Assembly: GCA_011037195.1 (NCBI GenBank)
Contig: JAAEAF010014739.1
Location: 347,822 to 411,821, forward strand
DNA from: Triatoma infestans
Lineage: Eukaryota; Arthropoda; Insecta; Hemiptera; Reduviidae
Length of the DNA: 64,000 nt
Direction: 5' to 3'
Below are positions 11,831 to 22,110 of this stretch, piece by piece (position 1 is the stretch's first letter; the number at the start of each line of letters is the position of its first letter). The position numbers were made by a program, and so were the translations under genes. A model generated the notes under the pieces. That model was not told the origin of the DNA. It ran no database searches and saw nothing but the letters and a program-made list of their open reading frames with translations.

Positions 11831-12980
11831 TTGATAATTATAAATTAATTGATGTCTAGAGGGCTCTTAGTCAGTACTTTCATTATCATTGAATTTTTTA
11901 GTACAGACAGTCATCGACTTAGAATCGTTTCGGATTTATGGCCAGTTAACCTGAGATGACAGTTTTATAGATTGTTCGTTACATTTCACTTTACAAATCA
12001 TATTCATATGATTTCTAGGGAATACATTACACATATTTTATGTTCTACGTAATATTTTAGTTGACGTGATTCTTAAAAAGAGAATGCTGAGAAAGATATC
12101 AAGCCTCTTTCCAACACTTCGTCATCGTTGCTTGATCCCATTTATGGATGTTCTTGAATGATAGAATGTATTTTTTTTTTTTTTGTTGGGGTTGAAAATT
12201 GTTAGTTTCAATTGATTTTCAAATCATATAAAATGCCTTCGCTTGACTTCTGGAACACTTATTTCCGAGCAATTTTGGTTGATCTATAGATGTAAAAAAC
12301 ACCATAGGTATTTTGTTCTACTTTTCACCACGAAACAAAGTCACCCAAGTTTGTTTTTAAGAAGAGTGTATAATTATTTATAAAATTAATTTATTCAAAA
12401 AACCCTCAAGTAAATTTTAAATCCATCGATTCTTAGTTTAGAAGTAGATGTACAGAGATGACTGGCTTTTCAGTAAGGTCTGTTGTTGACTCACTTGTGT
12501 CAGGGATCGTTCATTGAATATGGTGTCGTCTTTGGTTGTTGTGTTGAGTTAGAATTTGCTTAGAAGGATGCAAATCCTAGTAGTAGTTGCTAATTATGTC
12601 GTGTATAGACCCTAAGTTCATTGATGAGTGTTGGGTTATCGGTATAATTGTTGCAAACACTAGGGACATGCTGGGTCTTTAGGTTGGGATTGCGTCCGAG
12701 CCTTAGTATAAACCGACGATTCGTTTATATGGCAATAAGCTTCTTTAGGATAGTTGGGGATTATTTTTCAGCGTATTAGTTTAAAAGTTAACTGCTCGGA
12801 AACGAGAACTACTAAACCATAAACACTGCCTCAAGGATGTGTAGATATTGGTGTTGTTAGGATGGATATGAAGCGGGTTCATGAAGATTTAATAAGCCCG
12901 TCCACTTTTCATTACAGAGTGCTTATAGTAAGCTTCATTCAAATGCATACGTTATCCTTTCTCCATTCTTATTCGATCTA
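11831..12980. other. Non-coding, no recognised feature
   Basis: Moderately AT-rich unique-looking sequence with a T-run at about 12170. The part 12450-12950 is less AT-rich and could include LINE 3' sequence or distal ftz-f1 control DNA; neither can be shown. Confidence 0.4.
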
Positions 12981-13326
12981 ATTTTGGTTAGTATGAGCAT
13001 AAGCTCAGAAACTGCCATTTTAAATTTAATTTCAGTTTTTGACAGTGAGATTTATAGTCTGAATTGCAGGGTTTTTATTTTTTGTTTACGTACTCCAGAT
13101 ATTGTAGAGGGAGACAGAAGTAATGTTGATTTTGTTTAGCAAGTGTGATAAGTATTTTGGTTAGTATGAGCATAAGCTCAGAAACTGCCATTTTAAATTT
13201 AATTTCAGTTTTTGACAGTGAGATTTATAGTCTGAATTGCAGGGTTTTTATTTTTTGTTTACGTACTCCAGATATTGTAGAGGGAGACAGAAGTAATGTT
13301 GATTTTGTTTAGCAAGTGTGATAAGT
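12981..13326. repeat. Perfect 173-bp tandem duplication upstream of ftz-f1
   Basis: Two adjacent copies, 12981-13153 and 13154-13326, each starting ATTTTGGTTAGTATGAGC, appear identical at every base on direct comparison. Perfect identity in non-coding DNA means either a very recent duplication or an assembly artefact. No motif of known function was recognised in the unit. Confidence 0.95.
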
Positions 13327-13499
13327 ATCGTAATTATATATAATTAGGGGGTGAATTATTGAGTGAATAGTAAACATATTAATAAGAAGAGGGTGCATAT
13401 CTAGTGTGTTTGTAGAAAGGGGGCGGTGGATGGATGTTAGATTGTTGATAATGTGTTGGTATATTAATTGTGTTGAGGTTAGTGTAGTAGTAAAGTAGG

Positions 13500-14038
13500 G
13501 GGGATCACTACAACATTGACACACACACAGCCAGTGAGAGAGTGAGAATGAGAATTGTTGTGTACGAGAGAGAGACTGATGTAGGTCAGTAGGTCGGCCA
13601 ACTCTAGTGTATCCCCACCATTTCCCCAGTTAGTCCCCACTACCACTATCACAGCGGCCGACTAGTATACCAGTACTGCTGTGTGTACTGGTGGTGGCCG
13701 CCGCTCACAAACTGTTCACTGTAGTGTGTGTACTTACTGTACGTATACTGGCTGGCTGGCTGGTGGTATATCTCTCCCCTCCACGGCTGAACACAACTCG
13801 GTCACTCCTTGCCGTCGTTGTTCACTTTCACTTATTGGCCAGCAGCCCGTCCATGTAGTAGGAGGGTATGTGTGGTGCTGGTGCTGCACTTGTTCTTCTT
13901 ATTACTGTTAATACTTTTATTACTTTGCTAAATTACTTTTCTCAATATACAATTAAATAGTAAAAAGTGTGTATTTTCTCAATATAAATATTCTGTGGAA
14001 GTGGTATGTCTAAGTGCAAGTGATCCAGTGGTGTGACT
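13500..14038 (+). promoter_or_regulatory. Presumed promoter region and 5'UTR of the beta-type ftz-f1 transcript
   Basis: Base composition changes sharply from AT-rich to mixed sequence about 540 bp before the ATG. It holds GAGA tracts (13535-13575), a CTGG repeat (13749-13762), CpG-containing blocks and a RevDR2-like site. No clear TATA box was found, so the start site is not placed. Short upstream open frames exist here (for example 13681-13911, which lacks an ATG start) and are not thought to be genes. Such a block abutting a coding first exon is typical of an arthropod promoter plus leader. Confidence 0.55.
13579..13596 (+). promoter_or_regulatory. RevDR2-like nuclear receptor element (candidate HR3/E75 site)
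   Basis: Reads ATGTAGGTCA then GT then AGGTCG. The first half is a strong ROR/HR3 monomer site (A/T-rich 5' extension plus TAGGTCA). The second AGGTCR half-site follows after 2 bp, giving the RevDR2 layout preferred by Rev-erb, the vertebrate E75 orthologue. In Drosophila HR3 activates beta-FTZ-F1 through sites near its start, and E75B opposes HR3. Function here is inferred from sequence and position. Confidence 0.6.
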
Positions 14039-14630
14039 ATGTTATTGGAAATGGAGCAGCAGGCCCTCTCCTCACTCTCCATGTCCCATTTCAACCTGAG
14101 TCCCGGCGGAGGCGGCGGTAATGAACATACCGGCGGCGGTGGTGGTGGCAGTCCAAACTGTCCACAACAATTGTATGCCGGTTCGCCGCCTCTATATCCA
14201 ATCCAATCCTCATTATCCGCCGGACACTCACCTTCAATGGCCTACAATCTAGATGCGTGTTTCTTTTCGTCACCAGGTGCCGGTGGTGGCGGCGGAGGCG
14301 GTGGCGGTGGAGGCGGCGGAGGCGGTATGGAAGCTGTGGCGGCCGCTTCCTCTTTTCAACAGCAATTGGTCCAAGGACCGCCTTCCGATATGCCGGATAC
14401 TAAAGAAGGTATTGAGGAATTGTGTCCGGTCTGTGGGGACAAAGTGTCCGGATATCATTATGGCTTGCTGACGTGCGAATCGTGCAAAGGATTCTTCAAA
14501 AGGACCGTACAAAACAAGAAAGTGTACACGTGTGTGGCCGAAAGGAGCTGTCATATTGATAAAACACAAAGGAAAAGGTGCCCATTTTGCAGGTTTCAGA
14601 AATGTTTAGAAGTTGGCATGAAACTTGAAG
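14039..14630 (+). CDS. ftz-f1: FTZ-F1 (NR5A nuclear receptor), beta-type first coding exon with complete DNA-binding domain; 5' partial gene
   Basis: Encodes the first 197 residues, plus one base of codon 198, of an NR5A orphan nuclear receptor, a monomeric nuclear DNA-binding transcription factor. Seen: ATG with A at -3 and an in-frame TGA at 14021-14023, so this is the first in-frame Met. The start MLLEMEQQ resembles insect beta-FTZ-F1 (MLLEMDQQ). Residues 1-125 are low-complexity, rich in Gly, Ser and Pro, with a 15-Gly run at about 82-96. The zinc fingers span 129-189, with all eight ligand cysteines present (129, 132, 146, 149; 165, 171, 181, 184) and P-box CESCKG at 146-151. The exon stops after MKLE, before the family's Ftz-F1 box. 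The donor GAAG|GTAAGT is phase 1; family members continue with Ala, which the leftover G would start. The ligand-binding domain is not in the window. Family: binds YCAAGGYCR sites; beta-FTZ-F1 gives stage competence during moulting and metamorphosis in insects. Identification is very secure; the isoform rests on the N-terminus. Confidence 0.96.
14282..14326 (+). repeat. GGN codon repeat encoding 15 consecutive glycines
   Basis: Fifteen in-frame glycine codons using GGC, GGT and GGA mixed, between GGT-GCC and ATG. Shorter Gly runs lie about 135-180 bp earlier in the exon. The mixed codons suggest partial stabilisation against slippage. It lies in the disordered N-terminal A/B region, so length variation is probably tolerated. 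Confidence 0.9.
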
Positions 14631-14636
14631 GTAAGT
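14628..14636 (+). other. 5' splice donor of the FTZ-F1 DBD exon
   Basis: AAG|GTAAGT is a near-consensus donor, with the cut after 14630. The open frame beyond it runs only a few codons (GKCACF) and then stops in poly-T/A-rich DNA, and conservation ends exactly at MKLE. This is the position of the conserved phase-1 intron between the zinc fingers and the C-terminal extension in NR5A genes. Confidence 0.9.
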
Positions 14637-15039
14637 GTGCATGTTTTTAATTTTTTATTTTTTAAGTAAAAAAAAAAAAAAAATGGCAACTTTTCCTTTC
14701 AAAAACTAAATTTCCTCGCCAAAAAAAAAAAACGCTAAATTAAAGATATTCACTAACATTTTAATAATTCAGAAAAACTTTTTTAAAAAAAAATAAAGAA
14801 AAGAAGAAAAATACCGTTATAAATTTATTGCACACCCCCCACTTTAAAATTTGCGCATTAAATATTTCACAAATATTCAAAAGTTTCTTAAATGACTGTT
14901 AAAAATTACAATATTCTTTTCTTTTTTTGTTCTCAGTTTTTAATTATTGAAAGTAAAATCGAATTTATCATACTCTTTAAAAAAAAAACACGCGGACGCT
15001 AGTGTCTCCGCCGCTCTAAATAAAAGAGAACATACATAG

Positions 15040-15320
15040 TATAATGTTTTTGGTTTTTTTCTTTCTTTCTTTCTTTTAGTAGAGTATATATATATATTGG
15101 GTAGAGGGGCCGTGTGTTCTGTAGAGTATAGTAGTGCAGAAGGACAAGCAGTTAGAGTTGTGTCTCGTAGAGTTGTGTGTTGTGTGTAGAGAGAGTGTGA
15201 GTGTCTTTCACAACACCCAGAGCTCTTGCTTCATGCCTGCTTGAGACACCAACCACCACATACAACAACAACAACAACAACTCTTAAAACTAACTTCCAG
15301 CCTGCCTCTGCTCTACTCAA
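15040..15320 (+). promoter_or_regulatory. Candidate intronic promoter or alternative exon near 15.1 kb
   Basis: A pyrimidine tract ending TTTCTTTTAG (~15078), an alternating TATATATATATATT box (15085-15098), then about 200 bp of less AT-rich DNA with CAA repeats (15266-15281). It could be a TATA promoter with leader, or an exon preceded by an acceptor. No open frame of note and no clear donor at its end. Confidence 0.25.
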
Positions 15321-17030
15321 TCACCCTCTCTCACTCAATCTTTTCAAATACCACGCCTTCTTCTTCAATATTTTTTTTTACGGCTCTCTGTTTTAATTCT
15401 AGTCGCTCTGTTGCAAAAAAAAAAAAAAAAAACTAAAAAAATACGAAAATATCAACTGAATTTTATCTACATTTTTCTTGAGGAGAAGAAAAGCCATATG
15501 ATAAAAATAAAAAAATCTGTAAAATAGTTCTCGAGATTCGTGTCTATCTTTTTTCCTGTGTAGCGAAAATTAATTTCAAACTCGTAATTTACATAATATC
15601 CTTTTTTTGCCCCCAAGAACTAAGCCACTATATGGTTCTAAACACGCACATAAAAATCACAATTTTTCGTCAAACATATTGCCAGTAATATGTCCGAGAA
15701 TTTTGCTTTGTTCTCTATTAGAAAAAAAAAAAAATGTAGAAGCAAATTTAAAAATTAATAAATTGCATCTAACGTATAAAATTAGTGTCTTTAAAATTTT
15801 TCTATTTAGTGAAATGCAAAAATATTTACTAATTATTTTTTTTTTTAATCAGTAAATTACGTATTAGATAATAATATTTTGTAAAAAAGAAAATGAAAAA
15901 TTAAATTTAGTCCATAAAATAATATATTTAAAACAAAAAAATAAAATAAAATAAAAAAATCTATTGTGAAACCCAATTTCTCCCCCTCTTTCAACATTTC
16001 TCACAAATTTCAAAATTGACCAAACTTTTTTATAAATCAAACATTGAATGTTTTAATATTACTTTTAATTTTTTTTAACCTTAATTGCCAATTTAAATAG
16101 AAAAATTTGTAACAAATAAAAATCTTATATTTGGAAGGATTAGCTTATTTATCGTAATTTCTCCCACCTCCTTAGAAAATAGTGTTTAGTAATCGAAGTT
16201 TTTCCTAGTAAGAAATCTCGATTTAATAATCGATTAAACACCTGTATAACATTTTTTTGAAATTCAAATTTTTGCGGAAATATAGTTTTTCAGATTTCTT
16301 GAATTTATTTTTTTTTTCCCTGTGGAAAATTTCATGGAAAATTACATCTAACTATAATTAACTACCCAAAAACTGGTTTTTCCGGAAAAATAGGGATTTT
16401 TAGACAGCTCAGAGAAAAAAAAGTGAGAGCGGGCGACTATTACAAAATTTTGTGAGCTATTAAATATATAGTAAAAATTTCGTGACTCAATTAATAAATT
16501 TATTAAATTAAAATTGTCAGGTTTACAAAGTGAGTGATTACACGTGTTTTTTTTTTCGTTTTTTTTGGTGTAGAAAAACGCAATTAATTACCTGATTAAT
16601 TTCTAAAGAGATCAGTTTCCAAGTGTGTGTTCTTAAAATATATATATATGTATTTTCCATTAAATTCTTTAGATTTGAAAATTAAACCGAAAACTTTTGC
16701 CTTTGTTTTGAAATAGTAACAAAAGGGAAATAAAAAGTAATAATTATTAATTAAATATTAATAATTAGAATTAAAATTAAAAACTATTAAAATATTTATT
16801 TATTTTGTATTAAACGCTGTTAATAAATATGTAACAGAGTTAAAATTAAAGAAGCAGTACCGCGCGAATACCGAGTATTCCAAGCTCTAAATCCTAAAAG
16901 GTCATTATGTGATATATCGAAAGAGTTCATAAGGTTATAATAAATATTGCATTTTTCTACTTATACTAGGATTTTATTTTATATTAATAAATAAATATTA
17001 AGTTTAATAGGTTTATTTATTTATTTACTT
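15321..17030. other. AT-rich intronic sequence, no gene seen
   Basis: Long A and T runs and TAAA/TTAA-rich DNA. Open frames here (for example 15607-15855) have low-complexity, AT-driven translations. Confidence 0.6.
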
Positions 17031-17034
17031 TTCC

Positions 17035-17440
17035 AAATTATTCGTAGCGAATCGTGTCCGCCGGAAATATATTTTTTTCGATTTCTGACAAATATTTTTA
17101 GCAAATGTTCTTTACGTATGTGTGTGTGTGTGGTGTGAACAAAATATCTTAAAAAATGACAAAATTGCAAGTTGTAGCTAAAAATTTAGTATTCCATTTT
17201 TGGTACCATTACCCCCCCATCTTACACGAAAGTTTCGGGTGGGCAATATCTATCAACCGAAAGGATGACTTTACTGAATTTTTTTTTTTTCATTTCTCGC
17301 GTTTTTTCTCGAAAAAAATGAAGTATCAACGATTTTCTTTAAATTTAGTATAACATCGACCAGACCACCGTAAAAATCCAGCTCTTTTATTTGAAACATT
17401 TAGTGGGGAAAAAATCTGATTTCGGTGGCTTTTTTTTTTG
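17035..17440 (+). repeat. Rep-A fragment, forward; detached tail at about 17625-17665
   Basis: CGAATCGTGTCCGCCGGAAATAT (head), GTGTGAACAAAATATCTTAA, and ATCAACCGAAAGGATGACTTT (module 1) followed by CGAAAAAAATGAAG. At 17630-17660, ACAGGGAAAGTCCGGGTAT and GAGTGTTTCACATCTGA resemble the Rep-A tail, with other DNA in between. Confidence 0.7.
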
Positions 17441-17669
17441 TAGTTGACAAGTACTTTGTCCGCTTTGAAGGCCCTTCTGTTCTAGTTCTATACACTCAGC
17501 TATGCCTGGTCTATTCCTGCATAGCTTTTTTTTTTTTTTATTGCAAGCCAATCTAAACGTTTGTCAAACATTACAGTTCTAAAGAAAATGTGTCCAATAT
17601 ATTGGATTAATAATTACAGAAACAGGGAAAGTCCGGGTATGAGTGTTTCACATCTGATTTTTTTTTTTC

Positions 17670-19135
17670 TTTTAATTTAAAGGAATAGTATGCCATGATT
17701 TTTTTTTTTTTATGTTGTTTTTATAAAATATGCATGTATTTATTTATTTATTTTAAATATATATATATAATTTTAGATTTTAAGTAAATACATTTTGCCT
17801 GCAATGTAAGAGAATGTGAACGAATAAAAAATTTGTTATAACATTAATGCAATATTAAAAAAGAAAGAAAAAAAAAAAGTCATATAGTTTCAGTTTAAAA
17901 TGGTTTCAAATAAAAAAAGACATTTTCTATATGAAAAAATAAATAAAAAAACAAACAAAAGAAACAAACGCCTAATTGAATTTTCTTATTTAAAAGTTTA
18001 AATTCTCTTTGTTTTAACATATTTTCAAAAGTACATTCTCTTTTCAGTTCTTTTTAATAACATATTTTTTTTTCTATTTATTTATTTATTTATTCAGAGA
18101 ATAGCGATAATCTAATTAGAAGTTTTAATAAGTAAATAAAAGAAAAACTTTGCGAATTTTCTATTATTTCACTTCGTGTTGTTAAATTGTTATTTATTTT
18201 GAGCGTAATAGAGTTTTTTTTTTTTTAATAAACAATTTCTTTTTTTTTTTGCGACTGATAACAGAAGAAACAGTGTGAAAAGTAGCTAGTCCCATAATTT
18301 ATTTATAATCCATTAAATCGTAACATATATCAGCAATATTATGGTTCCATAGGTATTGCGTCAATAAATCAACTAAACAACGTCTTTGCTTGGCTCTAAT
18401 TCAATATATATCAAATACTTTTTTTTTTTAAGGAGTGGGGTGTGTGTGTGTGTATGTAAGTAGGGGTGACAAATACTGCACTGTTTTAGCTTATTATTTT
18501 ATCGAGCTAAAATTAAAAAAAAAAATTTTTTGTTTCTTTAAATATATTTTTAACCTTAAAAAAAAAAAAAATCTATCTGATAAGAAATTAAATTAATTAA
18601 TTGTGGTAGATAAGAAATTTTTAAATTATATTTAACGTGATTATTGAAAAGAAGCATCTATTTTATATTATGATACTTTTGTTTAAAATAGAAGGCATAT
18701 TATAAAAAAAAAATAGAGTAACTAAATAGAAGACAAATTTAGATCTTTATTATGATGAGGTTACTGTAAATGATGCCTAGATAGTGTGTTCGCTTTGTTA
18801 TCATTTCTTTTCTAACATAAAAGTAGTCTCTCTCTCTCTCTCCCACTCTCTTCTCTCTGTTATCATCATAAATATAAGCATTCTGTATTAATAATAATAA
18901 TCGTTTGACCTAATTTTCTTCATTTCTCATCTCACTTGTATTCTTTATTATATTTATATTATTCTTTAAATATTTTTACTTTCTCTTACTAGTATACAAA
19001 ACAAAAGAAAATATTCAAATCGTTTTAAATTTTCCATGTTAAGTTTTCATTTGAAATACATGTTTTTGAAGTGCCCTTAATAAGCAAAAAAATGTTGTTT
19101 TTTTTTTGCAAATGTGTACCTATATGTGTGTGTGT
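17670..19135. other. AT-rich intronic sequence with simple repeats
   Basis: TTTA/TATT runs, poly-T tracts, a TG run (~18439) and a CT run (18828-18844). No gene or recognisable element. Confidence 0.6.
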
Positions 19136-19140
19136 GTCTC

Positions 19141-19358
19141 CCTCTCTCCGCTCTGTCTGCGTGCTCGGAGGGCATGGGTTCGAGTCCAGCTGTGGCTACT
19201 CTTAGATTTTTTTCTTCCTAGGGCCCCTCCAGCTCACTATCCGGTGATGGAGCAGTGTTGTCTGTAACGAGAGAACACTATCAGGAGTGCACTGAGAAGG
19301 CTCTGGACGCCAGTGACCATATATGTTGACACGCCTTAAATTAAATTAAAAAAAAAAA
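19141..19358 (+). mobile_element. tRNA-derived SINE (family S1), diverged
   Basis: Pol III B box GGTTCGAGTCC at 19177-19187, then the family body ACTCTTAGATTTTTTTCTTCC, AGCTCACTATCCGGTGATGG, AGCAGTGTTGTCTGTAACGAG and GTGCACTGAGAAGGCTC, ending in an A-rich tail. The A-box half is eroded. The body matches the elements at 23.5 kb and, in reverse, 63.4-63.6 kb. Confidence 0.85.
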
Positions 19359-19403
19359 TGTATATATCCGAAGAAAACTTTATATCAAAAAGTTGACACT
19401 GTT

Positions 19404-19840
19404 TCAATACTTACTCTCACAAGCATAGAAAGATAACAAGGGGGGTAAGTGAGCTAGTGTTTTGTTTATGCCTTTGAGTACACTAAACCCATGTAGTCCA
19501 GCTACTTCTGCAGGCCTAGAATAGTGTTTGTTAGAGTGTTGAAGGTGTATCCGTGTTTGTTCGTGATGATGTGATGATAGGTTGGCATAATACGTAGTGA
19601 CCGGAATAAGTGGCTGGTCCACCAATCCCATCGTAAAAGGCATTTCAATGAATACTAAGTTTCATAAGATATTACGTATTTCTTTTTTTTTGCAAAAAAC
19701 CGTCACAAGATTTTATTTTACGGCAATTTACACAATTATGATAGATAACTTTTCTCCAAACTTATCATTTTTATTAAATATTTCCTTGTCTTCAATTTAA
19801 TAGCAATGGGAGAATCTAAAATTAATAAAATGGCTTCTTT
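19404..19840. other. Intronic sequence, nothing recognised
   Basis: A minus-strand open frame at 19404-19643 has no recognisable motif. Its composition is mixed, but codon usage and context give no support for a gene. Confidence 0.4.
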
Positions 19841-19844
19841 TTTT

Positions 19845-20450
19845 TTGGAGGAAAAAAGTTTCAAACAGAAGTGATAGGTCAACGTATTAATAGTAAAATA
19901 AAATGTAATGAAATCCTCGTGAGTTTTTCTGGAGAAAATTGCAGAAAATTGGAAAAAAAAGAAAAGTTCATTAAAAAGTCACTTCCGGCGAACATATTTA
20001 ATAATCTACTCTAATTAATATTGTGTAGAGTTAGAATTGTATAATACAGTAAAATAGCACTTTATCGGAAAACCTAATTCCATCCATCACTCAAAAGTCC
20101 CCCTTAAATTAATTTTTCCCGGGGAAATATTTCGAATAAAAGTTGTAGCTCTTTATACGTATGTGTAGCTGATATACTTAGCTTAAAGAAAATTGTATGG
20201 AGCCGGTTCTCGATAAAATAGCGGAAAACTGAAAAAAAAGAAAAAAGAACTGTTCAGTAAAAAGTTTCAGTTTCCTGCGATATTTCCGGTTTTTGTGATA
20301 TGCTGTACACACTCACATACACATTGAGAGAGAGAGAGTGATACAAGACAAGAGACTAATTTCTAGAAACAGTTTTTTTCGTAATTAAAGGATCTCAAAA
20401 AATGTATTTCACTGACGAACGCGAATTTCGAAAATTTAACACGAACGTAA
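19845..20450 (-). repeat. Rep-A copy, reverse
   Basis: GGTTTTCCC-like blocks in reverse: GTCACTTCCGGCGAACATATT (~19978), TTTTTCCCGGGGAAATATTTC (~20115) with AGTTGTAGCTCTTTATACG, and AGCCGGTTCTCGATAAAAT. It ends in the reversed head near 20420 (ACGCGAATTTCGAAAATTTAACACG). Confidence 0.8.
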
Positions 20451-20454
20451 TAAT

Positions 20455-21048
20455 AATTATTTCACCATAAAAAAAAAGATCATTTAAATGTAGTTCAAAC
20501 ATTTTTTCTAACTAATAGACGACATTTTTTTTTTTTTTTGAAAAATGATTATTTTTGCTCAAAAATAAATTGATTTATAAATCAGTTAAATTCATAACAT
20601 TTTGGAATACGTTACAAAAAAATGAAAATTTACAAAATTGAAGGACAAGAGTACATTTCATGGGTCCTCAATAATGTCCAATGAAATTAGAACTTAAATA
20701 ATCGATATGATAAGGTCAATCCTTTTGTTTTATACTTTGGTACAATATTAAGATTCTCTTGGAATTAACGGATTAATAGGATTTTTTATTTGTTAGAATA
20801 AACTTAATTTATTATTATATTTTTTTTCCTTCATATTAAATATATTATAAGTATATATAAAAGAATTGGAACAAGAATTTGAATGATTTCTATTTAAAGA
20901 CAAATTTTCCGTCTTATCTTATTGTTTTACTTGTCTCAAAATAAATATATACATTTAAATTGTGCCAAACTAGTTACCCCTATAGTATTATTACACTAAA
21001 CTGAGAGGCAAACTGTGCTATCTTATCTTTTGAAAACATTATCAACTA

Positions 21049-21083
<35 letters not shown>

Positions 21084-21265
21084 GTACCCAAATTTTTTAA
21101 AACTATTGGAAAGTTGTTTGCACGTAGATGTAGTTGTATTTCTTTGTCTTCTCTCTAACGTAGTTTTAGACGTAAATGTGTTTTTGCAGTTATTTTATGC
21201 ACCTTCGTTTTAACTAAAGGATGGAGAAAAAGTAGCCAGTAGTGAATTGAAGATGAGTAAATTTT
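20455..21265. other. AT-rich intronic sequence
   Basis: No gene seen. Contains T-runs and the ATT microsatellite listed separately. Confidence 0.6.
21051..21083. repeat. (ATT)n microsatellite
   Basis: Eleven uninterrupted ATT units. Confidence 0.97.
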
Positions 21266-21270
21266 AATTT

Positions 21271-22110
21271 TTACTTTCTCTTACCTACAGCAAGAGGAAG
21301 TATTGCGATCGTGTTCAAAAGTTTCGATATCCGGTTTTCAGTAGAAGTATATGTTTTGAAGTCTCCTAAGTCAGAAAAAGTGGTTTTTAGAGAAACTAGT
21401 GTGAGTGTTTAATCACTTATCACTAAAAAAAAAAAAAAGCGATAATCGTAGAACGTTCAAAACCTCCTGATATTTAGTTAAAATGCTAATATATAGGATC
21501 CGACAATATGGTAACAAAATAAGTGAACTGAAAATACAACTTTACTGTTTTATTGGATTTTGTTTTATTTTTTTCTTTGCGATTTTCTCTAAAAAGCTTT
21601 AACAATTTTCAGTAACCACACTATGTTAACTACACATAATATAGTGAGCAACATTATTCAACTTTTGTTTGCAACATTTTTCTCCGGGTAAAGTCATTTA
21701 AGGAGGGAGCGGCCTTTTTGTGGGAGGGTTGGCGTTATGTTTTGCACTAAAGGGCTATCTTAGTTGATTATACAATTCTATCAATTAAAAAAAGTTTAAT
21801 TAGAAATAAATAGATTGAAAAAATAGCAACTTTAAAGAAAATGAGTAAACTGGAAGTGCGTTTTTACTGAACAGTTTCCTTTTTTTTTTTTCATTTTTCT
21901 GCAATTTTCTCCATAAAACACAGACAGATTTCATTATATTTAGTGATACTATGAATATAGAGATCTATCACATAGATATAAAGTTGAAGACAAGTAAAAA
22001 TGATAAGTTTGAAGACAATTTAATCAATTACCATTGTAAATTGTAAACTGCCATTAGAGAAAGGTGTGTGAGTGTTTCACATCACATTTCACTCCAGATG
22101 TTTTTTTACT
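21271..22110 (+). repeat. Rep-A copy, forward, near full length
   Basis: The head ACTTTCTCTTACCTACAGCA, then AGAGGAAGTATTGCGATCGTG; module 1 eroded (~21525). CTCCGGGTAAAGTCATTTAAGG (~21682) and TTAAAGAAAATGAG-TAAACTGGAAGTGCG (module 2, ~21850) follow. The tail is AGAGAAAGGTGTGTGAGTGTTTCAC at ~22058. About 0.84 kb. Confidence 0.85.

Noticed and set aside
13681..13911. 76-codon + frame in the ftz-f1 leader (Cys/Thr-rich)
   Set aside because: Starts at GTG rather than ATG, has no motif, and overlaps the probable promoter/leader; composition reflects TG/CTGG repeats.
14033..14038. Starting the FTZ-F1 protein two codons earlier at GTG
   Set aside because: A eukaryotic start is far more likely at the ATG at 14039, where the protein begins MLLEMEQQ like insect beta-FTZ-F1.
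14091..14569. Minus-strand and other-frame open frames overlapping the FTZ-F1 exon
   Set aside because: Shadows of the conserved coding frame and the GGN repeat.
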